A DNA stretch of 64,000 bases from Larus michahellis (GCF_964199755.1 NC_133899.1:31165446-31229445), one strand, 5' to 3'; positions 35,001-46,450 are shown, counted from the first letter of the stretch. Numbers and translations are program-made. Notes: generated by a model from the letters alone, not told the origin.

Positions 35001-36790
35001 ACGCGCTCCCCATGGTTTAAGCAGTTGCTGGCAAATAATGTGGCCGTGCATGTGGAGAAACTCTACTTTGGAAGCTTTTGTATATATGTGATTTAGGGGA
35101 GGATCTTTTTTCAAATCAGAGCAGCTTGTTTATTCATCTCTCTTCTTCTTCAGCCCTGATCACCAACCGAATCGGATGGACCATCACAACAGTTAATCCT
35201 TAGGTTTGGTTTGCTCAGACCTCAAGTTCCAGTGCCTGCACATATTCACTTAACCGGTCACTCAGCTTTGGCAATGAATAATGTGTGTCTGAAGGGAGAA
35301 CAGGGGGAAATGAATAGTGGGATTCTGGGTCTGGGGAAGAAATGAGGATATAGGGTAAGAATGATGTTATTTTTAAAGTGGGACCTTATTAACAAAGATT
35401 AGATTGAGGAATGCTAACAGCTCAAGAAACAGCTCAGTTTAATTTTTTTTTTCTTCCAGTTCCTCGGTGACATTAATCATGTGTCTTGGCTAATAAGCAA
35501 TCATGATTTCTGATCTGATGGTGGGGGGCACTCCGTAACTACCTATTTTTTAACTTTTTTAACATACCTATGATGATATATAAACAAGCCCAACAGGGAT
35601 GATGCTTGATGAAAAAGGTAGAAGGGGACTGTGAAAGAATACCTCCTTCCTCCCTCCCTCCCCCTGTATCCCATAGTTTCTCATGCCTCTTTTGGGCATC
35701 TCAGCATCCTCTGTTCAGCCACAACCACCTCCCTCAAGCTGAGGCCTCCTCTTTCCTGCTGCGAACACCAGTGTCACCTTGCAGTTGCTACTGCAGAGCC
35801 CAGAAGGAAAGAGTTTACTCTTGGCTTCTCTGTGCTCTTGGCCCTTGGCAGCTCTTCCTCACTTTACTTTCAGGATTTGCTCTCGAGTTTCAAGTAAGAG
35901 ACCTCTAGTTTTTTCAGTGTGAAGACGTTGGCAAAGCTAGACACATCTATCCTGTGTTTATTTACAGGTCAGGTACAGGACAGGCAACAGCAATCTGAGA
36001 TTTCCCATGCTGCTTTACATAGCCCTGACCTCTGCAATGACCCAAACTTTTACAAAGGGTAAGAGGTAGTTCAAACTCTGCGTCAGCTCAGCCCTCAGAA
36101 TATCATGTGGGATGGCTCAAATATGCCAAATTGTGTGTTGTGATTAAGTGGAATGGTCCATGATCTATTAAGATCTGAGCAAATTACAGCCACATTAATT
36201 AAACATAGGCTCTCTGGTTGAGCCTAAGCCACAGATGGCATCCCACAGATGGAATGCCACTCTTGATATTCACAGAGCCACTCAGCCCTTTAACTTCAGC
36301 TTGTGCTGATTAGCAGAGCAATTTATTTTAGGTGCAGCTATTGGCCTCTGCTGAGGAGAGTGCTCTTAAATGGATATCACTGACAAGGGCCCAGTATACA
36401 GAAAGAGGCGCGATGGGGAGCAGGGATAATGGAAACTCCAAAAGTTATCAGCTGTTCTTCCATCCCAGCCTTTCAAATCAGCAGGAAGGGAATTGGGCAC
36501 TGAGTTCCCACTGATGTTCAGCAGCATTTGGCTATTTTACGACTCTAGGTGCTGTTTTTTTGACTGATTGTAGCTGTGATCAGTTGGAGGATATTATGAT
36601 CCGATCTTCTAATACTGAATGTGGAACTCTTTTCTAATGGAAACATTTACCCTTTGAAGCCGAGTCTTAAAATCATCCTTGTCTCTCCCTCCAGAAGGCT
36701 CAGGTTATGGCTCATTGGTTTTTGTGTTGTCTTTTTGGCAGTGCTTGTGGGAAAGAGGCACAGTAGCATAGCAGGGTTTATTTAGCAGGA
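35001..36790. other. Unassigned non-coding sequence
   Basis: Nothing recognisable besides the CT-rich tract at 35643-35664. 35395-35580 is AT-rich with CATTAATCATG and GCTAATAAGCAATCATG. Confidence 0.5.
35643..35664. repeat. (CCTT/CCCT)n pyrimidine tract
   Basis: TCCTTCCTCCCTCCCTCCCCC, a short polypyrimidine simple repeat. Confidence 0.8.
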
Positions 36791-36794
36791 ATGG

Positions 36795-37012
36795 CTACTG
36801 GTGATAACCTAGAGTGGGCCCCCATTCTGTTAAGCACTATGCATTCTCTGTGCCAAAGAGGGGAAGGATTATACAAAATAAAATTTCTTACATCTGGCCA
36901 CGTGGAAACTGATGCATGATATGAAATGACTTTTCCAAGGTCATACAAAAAATCTGTGGCAAAGCGAAGACCTAGCGCAAGACAGTCTGAGTTCTAGGCC
37001 AGCACAATAATG
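36795..37012 (-). mobile_element. MIR-type SINE, decayed, minus strand
   Basis: On the plus strand the order of words matches the reverse complement of an amniote MIR: AAACTGATGCATGATATGAA (for AAACTGAGGCACAGAGAGG), then ATGACTTTTCCAAGGTCATA (for GTGACTTGCCCAAGGTCACA), then CTGTGGCAAAGCGAAGACC (for AGTGGCAGAGCCGGGATTC) and CAGTCTGAGTTCTAGGCCAG (for the tRNA-derived head). Left of this, AGAGTGGGCCCCCATTCTGT and TAAGCACTATGC resemble a segment found beside such elements in reptile genomes. The core is well preserved for so old a family. Confidence 0.7.
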
Positions 37013-38252
37013 TCAATTATAATTATTAATGTCAAAGGAGGAGGAGGGAAGAATAGAGAAATGACATTTCTGCAAGGAAGAGGATGGCAGGGAATTATTT
37101 AACACTTTAAGGCATCCTGACACAGTGTGTAAAGATAAGTGTGGGATTCTAAAATCAAAATAGATTTCTTTTAAAATACACCATCTCATTTCTAACACTA
37201 ATTTTTAGTTAGAGAGGTGGGAGGGAATTTGCTATTACTGTCTTTGAAAGAAGGCAGCCTGTTACATCGATAATTAAGAGCAGTGCTGGAAAGGGCTTGC
37301 ATGCTTTTCCTTCATCTGCTTCAGGGCCTCTTTAACTCTAAGTGGTCAGGCTTGCCTGAATATGCAGTGGTTGCCCTGATAAAGGTTCAACTTCAGAAAC
37401 AAGTTGAAGGTAGTTTGTAAGTTCTGGCGTGTGTTCTGGATAGCTGGCTCCTGGATCAGAGCTGGCTTGTGTCTTACAGCCTCTGTTGCTAAAGGCAGTG
37501 CTGGCCAAAAACCATCACATAATAATGCACAGCTCCTGGAAGAGTGGGGAGCATGTTAGCGCGAAGCCATGGAAAAGCTGGAAGCTCACTTTTTGTATGA
37601 ACGAGAAGAGCAAACCAACGCTTTGGCAACTGGGATGTGGATGTATATGTCTCCCTATAGTCAGCAGTGAGGCATGAAATACTTGGGGACAGTGTCCACA
37701 TCTCATGAAAGAGGCATGAACTTAACGTTTGGGGCAAGGCACGGACTACAAAGGTTGGAGGGCAGGGCACTGGAGAAACAGTGCTTCCCATTGGTCCCTT
37801 CTCTCCACTGACATCTCTAGGGGACCATCTGCACCCTGTAATAGAAAGTTAAGACTCACCAGTTTAGAGCTGTGACAAACCAAGGGCAATTAGCTTTGGA
37901 CCTTCATTCTCTTCAGCTGAAGCTTATTTAAGTTCTTTCATGTGGGCTGTGGTTGTTCTGGGAGTGCTTTCTTCTGTAGACAGCTTTGGGGAGCACTAGC
38001 TTTCTTTAGTCCAGCATCTGCAGTTGCTTCTCACTGAGACCGGTAATAGAAGGCTGTGGCTGTACTTTTGTTCGTCATCATGTGTGCTGGCTCCAAGCCT
38101 AGACCTTTGGCCAGGACCGCTCACACTTTTCTCCTCAGCAGTAAAGTTTATGCATTTGAATCCTTGTGTTGAAACCCTTGTGTTTAAATAACTGCTTGTA
38201 GGTAAGGAAAATAAGGTTTTGATGGAACATCCAGGTACTGTAATCAAGTTTT
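37013..38252. other. Unassigned non-coding sequence
   Basis: No gene or repeat recognised. The frames at 37486-37791 on both strands are mutually overlapping and have no known domain. Confidence 0.5.
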
Positions 38253-38668
38253 ATAGAATAGAATCATAGAATTGTTGAGGTTGGAAGGGACCTTTAAGAT
38301 CATCGAGTCCAACCTTTAGCCTACCCTGACAAGAGCCACTTCTAAACCATGTCCCTCAGTGCCCCATCTACCCTTTTTTTAAACACCTCCAGAGATGGTG
38401 AATCCACCACCTCCCTGGGCAGCCTATTCCAATGTTTAATAACCCTTTCAGTGAAAAAATGTCTCCTAATATCTAATCTAAACCTCCCCTGACGTAACTT
38501 GAACCCGTTTCCCCTCGTCCTATCACTTGTCACCAGGGAGAAGAGGTCAGCCCCCATCTCTCTACAACCTCCTTTCAGGTAGTTGTAGAGGGTGATAAGG
38601 TCTCCCCTCAGCCTCCTCTTCTCCAGGCTAAACAACCCCAGCTCCCTCAGTCGTTCCTTATAAGGTTT
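38253..38668 (-). mobile_element. CR1 LINE, second subfamily, 3' part
   Basis: About 416 bp of CR1 on the minus strand. At the left end are the inverted 3' octamers (ATAGAATAGAATCATAGAAT), then GAGGTTGGAAGGGACCTTTA and AGATCATCGAGTCCAACC. Reading leftward the frame at 38635-38342 is open for 97 codons: [20 protein letters not shown], then [20 protein letters not shown], then [20 protein letters not shown] and GALRDMV. This is the CR1 ORF2 C-terminus. Its last residues ([12 protein letters not shown]) differ from the EALSNLI/GALSNLI type of the copies at 32.1 and 50.9 kb, so a different subfamily is represented. It is 5'-truncated and not mobile. Confidence 0.95.
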
Positions 38669-40600
38669 TCTAAGATTTTAGGCAGGAAGATGTGCTGAAG
38701 TAGTATAATTTTCATGACATTTTGGGAATTTTTCTCCTTTTTATGAGAAGTGTAGGTTTTAGGGAAACTTCTGTTGTCCTGATAATCCTATTGCCCACTT
38801 CATATTTCAGCAGACTTGACTGAAACATAAAAGAAGTTGTCTTGGGCAGGGGCTTCATAGGTAGCCTAGTGGGAGGTTTCCCTATAGCACTAAGGATAAT
38901 AGCAACAGTATCGGTGTGCAAAGCTGCCTTGGGGCCAGTGGCTGGAGACCTGGAGATGGAGTCGGAGAAAGAGTCTCCAGTTTCATGATGGGAGCTGTCT
39001 TGATACCAGGGGACAATTTAGTTCTCCCTCAATTTTGTGGCTGCTTTGAGGATTTCTTGGAGTCAGGGCTACGAACTTCAGCAGCTTGTTTGGACAAAAA
39101 ATTGGAAAAATCTGTTTCAGAAAAAATAATTAAAATCTTTTTCTTCCTATAGAAAACTCAGATTTCAGGTTTTCGTACATACTCTGAATAAAAACTGTGA
39201 AAAGTTTGAATTCCCAATAGCAGAGAAATACTAAGGTATGACCAGTTCTGAGTGAAACTACATTTTTCTTTTCTTCTTTGGCCCTTTCTTCCTAGTTAAT
39301 TCTCATTTTCATCTGTAACTTTTTAGGTCAGAGCTAGCGAGCAGGACTGGGTGATTTTCCCTGCTCTACTAGATGCTTGCAGGCTTCTGGGGATCCATTA
39401 ATTCCATGTCTGTTGAAAGATCTGTTTTCTGACAGTATATTTCTTTGCTTTAGGAAGCTGTTGGGGGTGCTGGGTTTAATATTCTCAGATAGAGAGTCCT
39501 TGATCTTGGTTAACCTGAAGTTCTACCAGGAAAGTCATGTTGTCCAGATTCTGTTAGTTAGCTCTGAGACATACTGAAGTCTTTGGAAGGCTACTTCTGA
39601 TTTTATTGGTTATAGAATTAGTACTAACTTAATTATTTTCAAAATATGGAACAATATCTGATTATTTTTTTTTGACCCTGCTTCACTTCTGCATATACAG
39701 CTTTCAATACAAGCATCGGCAAAATTTACTCGTAATTGTGTTAGTTTTACTATAAGGTGTATTTTATATAAATTCTCATAATATAGATTCCAATACATGA
39801 CTTAGCTGTCTTTTCCTTAAGAAAATATTTTTCTGTGCTTTCTTTCCCAGCTTTATAATGTTGGGAGATCTGTCCCTTCCCAAAACTGTGCTGTTGGTAT
39901 AGCTGACTGTTACTGGTAATTATAGGCTTTCACAAATTAATAGCCTCCTTTGGATTGTATTCTACAAGGACCATGACTGATTCTGTGAGTAGAAAGCAGC
40001 AAAACTGAGAACGCTGCAAATTTTCCTTCAAAAATACTGTTGTGTTTGAAAGTTTTCACCATCTGCTTGCCTTGATATGATGAAGACCAGTGGAAGGACA
40101 ATGGAAAAAAACCCAGTTTATTCAGAAGGAGATAATGTTATGAAAGGGAGAATTAGTCCTTCCAGTGTCTCATCAGAAAACTCCTGAAAACTGGGGGAAA
40201 CCAAAGCCTGCGTCCTTTTCATGTTGAGGTAACCGTTCTCATAAAAAAACACCCAGCCTTGTCCCAGCTTTGTTGATAGCAAAGCTTATTGATTATTTCT
40301 CTGTATTCATGGTGCCCTTCCTGACCCTATTTAATTTGGATCCTGTGTGAGCACTTATCTTTGTGGTCACTGTGGTTTAGTGTTAGTGACTGAAGTGAAT
40401 GATACACACCTCCTGGAGGCTTCTTCACGGGCTTGCAGCCTCAGAAGCCATTAGGCCCTATCACCTTCGGTTGCCATCTCTTCTGGCCTATCTCAGGACT
40501 GATAAGCTTCCTGTCGATACGATGATATCCAGCAGTATGTCATTATGTTGTTGGAAAGAGACTTTCCATTTTTTCTTTTCCGGGTGTTTAAATTGTTATG
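38669..40600. other. Unassigned non-coding sequence
   Basis: AT-rich, especially 39600-39830. No gene, RNA or repeat recognised. Confidence 0.5.
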
Positions 40601-41165
40601 CCCATGCATGTGACGAAATGCAGGGGGCCTACATCGCCGGGGTCCCACAGCCGATTTCCGCAGGGTGTCTTTCTCCTCTTCCAGCGCGCTGCTGAAGTGG
40701 CCATGTTTACTTTGTAGGACCGTAGCAAGTAAGCTCAGCTCCGCGCACAAAAGTCCTATGCATCCAGCTCTTGGCTGGCGGTGCTGGAGCAGAGCTGGGG
40801 GCCCAGGGGAGCCAAGGATTTGTGTAATGGTGGTGGATTTGGCCAGCGTGCCAGCAGGAAGCGAGCCCGAGCCGCGGGCTCCCCGCGCAAGGCCCTGGGA
40901 CGTGGTGCCGAGGAGAACAAGGAGGCCGTTATTAAAGCAGGGCCCGGCGGGGCGAAGGTAGGGCTGAGAGACTTCAGAGAGGAGGCTGTTTCGCCAGAGA
41001 AGCCAGCCTGCGGCAATGAGCCCCGGGAGGCCGAATACGCCATCAGAGAAGGAGGAATGAAGAAAGCTACTGAATGAAGCGACTTTGAGGCCGTGTGGTT
41101 ATTGGTTTGGAAGTGTCCCCTACAATGCAGGTCTCCCGAGGAGTGTGTGCGCACAGAGGGCTACA
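40601..41165. promoter_or_regulatory. Orphan CpG-rich island
   Basis: CpG is rare in most of the window, but I count about 18 CpG in 40850-41043 (for example CGAGCCCGAGCCGCGGGC, CCCCGCGCAAGG, CCCGGCGGGGCGAAGG), with further CpG from 40610 to 41160. GC content is high across 40780-41045. Open frames exist on both strands (99 codons plus, 132 minus), which is what GC-rich DNA gives by chance; neither has a recognisable domain. An AATAAA lies at 41201. The island could mark an unannotated promoter, a lncRNA start, an enhancer with CpG content, or a recent GC peak. Confidence 0.55.
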
Positions 41166-42405
41166 CAGCCCTTAGCGATACCTTGGCTGGATGCTGTTAA
41201 ATAAAGTTTTAAGAATCAGGAGACAAAGCATTATAGACTGGAGGGGCTGGGACTGCAAGCCCTCTGCAGCAAAGGACTCTTTCTTCCCCTGTCTGCAGGC
41301 TGCCTAACGCAGCAGGGGCCCAGCTCTGTCATTAAAGCTTACTCGGCGCTAGCTCCGTCCAAATCACCAATATGATGGCTGACTGGCAGGAGCCTTGGAG
41401 GGGGAAAACAGCAATTACAAACTAAATGGAAGGGGGGAAATAATGGAAGAATGGAAGTTATAGAACAGAACTGACCGCAGAATGGAAAGGGACTTTCTAG
41501 AAACCTAATAAAGCATCATTACCTTTGCTAGAAGTACACAGAGAACTGCAGTGGTAGAATATGAATCAGAAAAAGGGATGCCTGCCCAATGCCAGCCGTA
41601 GCCCTTGGATCAGATGGTGCTGGGGCAGACCTGCAGACCTATCAACCTTTTCTCTGTGTTTTTGCAAAAAAAAAATAGAAAGTGGTGGCACTGAGGGAAA
41701 CATGCTGCTGTTATATTCTGCCAGTTCCCTTTCTTCCACTTGATAGCAGCAGCATGCAAATATGTCTAATTCGATCTTTCTACCATTTCCTGAAGAAAGG
41801 TAGTCTCCACCAACTTGGAATCCCCTGGGGTGTCAAAGGGGGTTGGGAAGAGGCGATGAAGTTAATACATTTTCAGATCTCTCTAGACTGATTTTATTTT
41901 ACTTTTTCTTTAGGAATATGTATTCAGTGACCTTTTTTTCTTTTCTGCCAGAGATCTGATTACCTCGTAGCAGTTCAACATAGTTTTCTATTGGTATTTA
42001 CCAAGCCATAAGAACCAGAGATTGAAATAAATCTGCTTTAAACTACTTCATCCGTAAGAATGTATAGAAGACCTTATTTACAGTGAAATTAAACAAGGAT
42101 AGATACCTGTTTACAATCCCTGGAGTGAAGCCAACAAACGTGTTTCATTACTATGGCTGGAAAGAAAAATATCCTCCACAGAAATTTTTTTTACCAAAGT
42201 AAAAGAATCCAAAGAATTAGAATGACTTTGCCCCTTGTATTAGATTAACAACTGAAAGGCAGGCAAAGTAGGATGATTTGGTTAAAAAAAAGATCTTGGA
42301 TCATGTTCACAAAAAACCCCCAACAAACCACTAACTTGTCCCATGTACCTGCATTTTTACTGAATATTTGAGAAGAAAAGCTTGCAATGCCAACAATTGT
42401 TCCTT
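41166..42405. other. Unassigned non-coding sequence
   Basis: 41330-41430 (with GTCATTAAAGC, CCAATATGATGGCTGACTGG) is repeat-free and lies next to the CpG island, so it may belong to the same regulatory element. The rest is AT-rich and shows nothing recognisable. Confidence 0.45.
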
Positions 42406-42433
42406 TAAAAAAAAAGAAAAGAAAAAAAAGAAG
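42406..42433. repeat. A/G-rich low-complexity tract
   Basis: A runs interrupted by single G residues (AAAAAAAAAGAAAAGAAAAA). Confidence 0.8.
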
Positions 42434-42780
42434 CTATTAGCTAACTGCTGCGTGTCAGCTGGTGAGTTTGATCAGCAGTGCATTTCGTAAGGTTGTGCAC
42501 TGTCATTATAGTAGTTGATTTTCCCTCAGAAATAAAATATTAGCATGCATCTGATCACAGAAGTTCAATAACAATAGCAGAGAGTGGTAATACATTGCAA
42601 CCAGGGAAAATGAGTGAGCAGTCAGCAGCAGTGTCAATGTACTATTTAATTGTCTATTTGAAGCCCATCTTGTCCCTCTTAATTTAGCCAGCTGCCAAGA
42701 ATGGTTTTTACATCCTATTCTAAATATCTGGGTGCAGATAGGTCCTTTGACTTCCACCACTCTTCCTTAGCACAGGTAAT
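42434..42780. promoter_or_regulatory. Repeat-free AT-rich block, candidate conserved element
   Basis: About 350 bp between the A/G tract and mixed DNA, without repeat matches. It carries GCTATTAGCTAAC, CATTATAGTAG, CTATTTAATTGTC and CTTAATTTAGCC, i.e. homeodomain and AT-hook-like cores at roughly even spacing, plus TGAGTTTGATCAGC (LEF/TCF-like). Conservation cannot be judged here. Confidence 0.28.
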
Positions 42781-43790
42781 CATGACTTTGAACCCTACTC
42801 AAGGAGCTCTTGCTGAATTTACAAACTCTGGGTATTCAAAAGCAATTGATAAGTAAGCCAAGGTTCTTGCTTTCTCTATGGGCATGGGCTAAATAAACTC
42901 AAAAAGCCGCACTTTTAATCTAGGATCCTGCTACTGGCATGACCCCTTACCGCAGCCTTAAGTGTCCGATGCACAGCTATGCTGTGAACTCAGAGCAGAG
43001 ACCATTTTTTGCTTGTGTTTTTCTGTAGGCTGGGATGTGGGATTCCTGTGTGGGAAGATACCCAGATGAACAGTGATAATGCAGGGTGTGCTGGTAAATG
43101 ATTAGTGGCCCGAAATGTGAACTCTGCCTTTCTGATTGGCATCCTGCTTACCTTTCCTTCTACCTGCCTGTACAGCCTTGGCATCCCCAGCCCCTGGCCC
43201 TATTATTTTCTGTTTCGTTCTTTTGGGAGTTGGCAGCACAGCTGGGCGCAGGGATGCAGGTTAGCTCTGCCCCTCTCTGAGCCAGACAGGCATCAGCTCC
43301 CTCCTGTTCAAAAACCCTGTAACGGGGCGAGCCCTGCTGAGAGAGAGGACTCATTAGCACAGGCACAGTGTGGGCTAATGAGTCTAAATAGCTTCTGGAG
43401 GAAGCTGGTGGCTTTCCAGCACACAGAGTGGGTGGAGCGCTGTACCTCACGGTATCAGCACCTCCTTCGCTGCCTCTGGTTTCCTGAAGCACACATTTCA
43501 GTGGGAAAGGGAAGAAAAATTGATAGATTTCTAATTGCTTGCCCGTTCCTTCCACAAACAACCCTTCCCCGGAGCCTGCAGATTTATCACAGCTGAGAGG
43601 GAATTCTGTGGCAGCTTCTTATTAAAATATTGGCAGCCTATTACTGTTCCTTACAAATGATGCAGATGGATCACCGACTGAAACAGTGCTGAAAGGCAGC
43701 TCTGTCTGAGGTGAAATGCTCTTTGTCCGTCAGTGCTACCTGCACTTTCCCTCACCGGAAAGCAGATTTTAAAATTTTTTTTTAATTTTG
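42781..43790. other. Unassigned non-coding sequence
   Basis: The plus frame at 43105-43596 (163 codons) and a minus frame at 43160-43561 overlap. Neither shows a domain, and I do not call either one. 43580-43660 is AT-richer (TATTAAAATATTGGCAGCC). Confidence 0.5.
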
Positions 43791-43871
43791 CCTACCTCAG
43801 CAAATCAAGATCCTGAAAGTTATTTCAGAGGCTCTCTTATCTTTTAACAAATATCTATGGTCTGTAGCTGT

Positions 43872-44099
43872 CCTGACCTTGAATTGGTTCCCCGTGCATT
43901 TCTCACATCAAGATTAGATTATTGCGGCTCCCTCCTGACAGCCTGGCCTGATAAGACCCTGTACAATTTCCAGCTGGTGCTGAATGCTGCTGCCAGGCTC
44001 TTGTAATAGAGAGATGATCTCCACATTTCACCTCTGTCCAAAGTGCTGTGTTATTTGCCAGTTAAGCAATATATCGACTTGAAGAGCTCCCTATTAAAG
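43872..44099 (+). mobile_element. Fossil LINE reverse transcriptase tail (L2/Rex1-like)
   Basis: Read in one frame, the sequence decodes to PDLELVPRAFLTSRLDYCGS, then LLTAWPDKTLYNFQLVLNAA, then ARLL, two stop codons at 44004-44009, then RDDLHISPLSKVLCYLPVKQ and YIDLKSSLLK. This follows the C-terminal signature of L2/Rex1-clade non-LTR retrotransposons: HAF.TSRLDYCNSLL, LQLVQNAAARLL, HI.P.L..LHWLPV..RI.FK.LLL. It is clearly different from the CR1 copies in the window. Such elements have long been inactive in birds, so the copy is probably very old; its readability after so long is notable. L2 versus a related clade cannot be settled by eye. Flanks 43790-43871 and 44100-44340 may be more of the element but are unreadable. 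Confidence 0.75.
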
Positions 44100-45140
44100 A
44101 TGAACTGCACTTTTTATCCACACTCACGCACGTGTGTGCTTTGAGAAGGGAGATGAAAGCATGGGTAGGTGCTGACTGCCCCGTGTAATGGTGATAGGAA
44201 GGGCACTTGGCACCTAACCTCACATTACCTGCATTACTGACAGATTATTTGCAGCTCACCTCTAAACAGGAGGGCATAAGTCCAACCTATTTTTTCCTGT
44301 ATCTTTTTAATTTCCTCACCTAACCGTAAAAACCTGAATTGATATCAGCTATGCCTGTAAGGTCCTGGCCGTCCTGCCCCAGTGACTGAGAACTCCTGTA
44401 TTTCACAAAATTGGATGCAGGAGATTGCTGCCGTCGGGGGTGGAAGCAGGAGGTGCTCTGTGGCTAAATGCAGCCGTTGCTGTACCCCGCGCTACAGAGC
44501 TAAGCTTGCACACAGCCTGCTTTAGCAGACGTGTGTAGATCAGGAATCATCATATGCCATACACCACAGTGTGTTACTACAAACACTGTGAAGCTGCAGG
44601 AAACCACAAAATGCCAATTGAAAAAAGAGTGTCAGGGGACCTTACAGGAGAAAGAGGTGCAGGGGACGGTTAAAATGTGATATTGTGCACGATCTAATAA
44701 AAAACAAGGTGGGTAAAGGACTTCTTTCCTTCTTAGCATTTAGATATTCCTTTTTTTTTTTTTCCTTCTGTATTTAAATATATTTTCAGCTTCTGTGATT
44801 GGTTAGAAAAAGGAGACTATGTTTTGGTAAGGAAGCTGTTGATTTTCTTGCTTGATTCGTTTTTCCTTTAGAACTTTAAATTTTTACATCCTTGATGCTT
44901 GAGGCATATTGAGGAAGAGAAGGAACTGCATGTGTTCTCAAAAAATTATCTTCAGCAGGCTGACCTGTTTCCTTCTTGCTCCACATAGGCTAAATGAGCC
45001 TCTTCCCCCCCCAGATGGAGGGCTTAGTAACCCCTCTTCCAGTTTGCCAAGGGGTTGGTGGATTTTTCCATTATGAGAAACTTTCAAATCTTTTTAAAAA
45101 GACATGCTCTCATGCTCTAGTTTAAATAAGTGTGGTGGTT
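44100..45140. other. Unassigned non-coding sequence
   Basis: 44100-44340 may be the decayed 3' part of the neighbouring LINE. CTCACGCACGTGTGTG at 44124-44139 holds an E-box CACGTG. A T13 tract lies at 44751-44763. No gene recognised. Confidence 0.45.
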
Positions 45141-45178
45141 GTTTTGTTTTGGTTTTTGTGTTTTGTTTTTTTTTTTTC
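45141..45178. repeat. T/G low-complexity tract
   Basis: GTTTTGTTTTGGTTTTTGTG followed by a long T run, a degenerate (TTTTG)n type repeat. Confidence 0.85.
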
Positions 45179-45808
45179 CAAATAGTGATGAGACTTAAAG
45201 GCAAAAGTGAATTCTTCAGGCTTTTTGATCTTTGATAAATCTGTAAAACACCGGGGATTGAGACAAGGTGGATGCTTCTCTCCTGTGCCTCACTGGCTCC
45301 AGAGGACACCCAGTCTTTGCAGCACTGAGCTAGAAGCTATGTTAGATTCAGTATTGCTGCTTCATGATCGTACAGATGCAGGTAGCATGAGTCTTCTCTG
45401 AAACTGAATTTTGCTGTCATATCCAAGAGGGGTTTTATGTTGTTATCTAACTTTATATTAACTGGGAAGTTTTTACCTGCCATTAGCTGCAAAGGTAAAA
45501 GTGAAATACCACAGGGCTTCATGGAGTCACTTCTCCCTCCTCGAGGTCATAATTCTGGAAGGGAGGAGGGATTTTGTGTTGCTTTTGTTGTTTGAACTTT
45601 AAGAGTGGAGAGGGTGGTCAGTGTAATACACATGTTAGTCATTGGTGAGACTCTCCATCCCTTGGGATTACATCAAAAAGGAACAATGCGGTAGGGAGAA
45701 GTTAGTAAAAATAACGTGGAGGTGCTTTGCATTAACCTCCTTAGCCCAGCTTTTGCCAGTTTGTGTTGCTTTCACAATCCAAAGAGTTCTCCAAAATATT
45801 AAAAAAGC
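45179..45808. other. Unassigned non-coding sequence
   Basis: No gene or repeat recognised. Confidence 0.5.
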
Positions 45809-45826
45809 AAAAAAAAAAAAAAAAAA
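45809..45826. repeat. A18 homopolymer
   Basis: Eighteen A residues following AAAAAAGC. Nothing upstream resembles a retroposed transcript. Confidence 0.85.
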
Positions 45827-46450
45827 TCTTCTAAGCAGATGAGCTCAATCTGTTTCAAGAAATATCATGTTCACAAAGCATATGCACAGTACTCCAAATA
45901 GCTGATTTCTTTTTAGCAATGATAGCTCTAGAATGCCCTTGACCTTCCGTAGAGGAGAGATTTGTACTACTGCAGTATATAGGATTTTAATATTAAAAGA
46001 GGTTAAATAGCAGAAAGTGAAAAGCTCTTTGCTTCCTCTTTGGTAAGAAGTGAGCTAATGCCAGCAATTTCCATGGCAACTACAAACAGACCATCCTGTT
46101 CACTTCCATGTTATAAATAAAACAAAAATATTCTCTAAATTACATGCTGTGCCTACATGTATTTGCTATCACTATGTTCAGCAGACACTGGGAAATATTT
46201 CTGTACATGATTTGTTAGGAAAGATTACAAGGTTTATGCAAACTAAATAGTCTTGGTGGGCTATGTTCCTTTGAGGAAATAATAAAAATAACCTCAAAAC
46301 AAAGCCATACTTTTCACTGCTGATATTCTCTGAGTTTTGCAAATAATTACAAGTCCAAAACCGATAACTTACCAGCAGCTGGTGTAAAACATAATAAAAC
46401 TTGCAGCAGCCTAGTTTTAAATAGGAACAAAAGAAATTTTAAAAAGGGTA
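45827..46450. promoter_or_regulatory. AT-rich repeat-free block with RFX-like half site
   Basis: About 600 bp of AT-rich DNA with no repeat match. TTTCCATGGCAAC at 46068-46080 contains one exact RGYAAC half of an RFX X-box (GGCAAC) with a degenerate second half. Homeodomain and MEF2-like words (TTTTAATATTAAAAG, CTAAATTACATGC) are frequent. Candidate regulatory DNA; weak evidence. Confidence 0.22.

Noticed and set aside
40756..41154. Open frames on both strands inside the CpG island as a coding gene
   Set aside because: High GC removes stop codons in every frame; no recognisable domain, no good start context, and no reason to prefer either strand.
43105..43596. 163-codon plus frame
   Set aside because: A minus frame of 133 codons overlaps it and neither shows conserved motifs.
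45809..45826. A18 and the other A/T tracts as tails of processed pseudogenes or SINEs
   Set aside because: None has a gene-like or SINE-like body upstream or visible target-site duplications.
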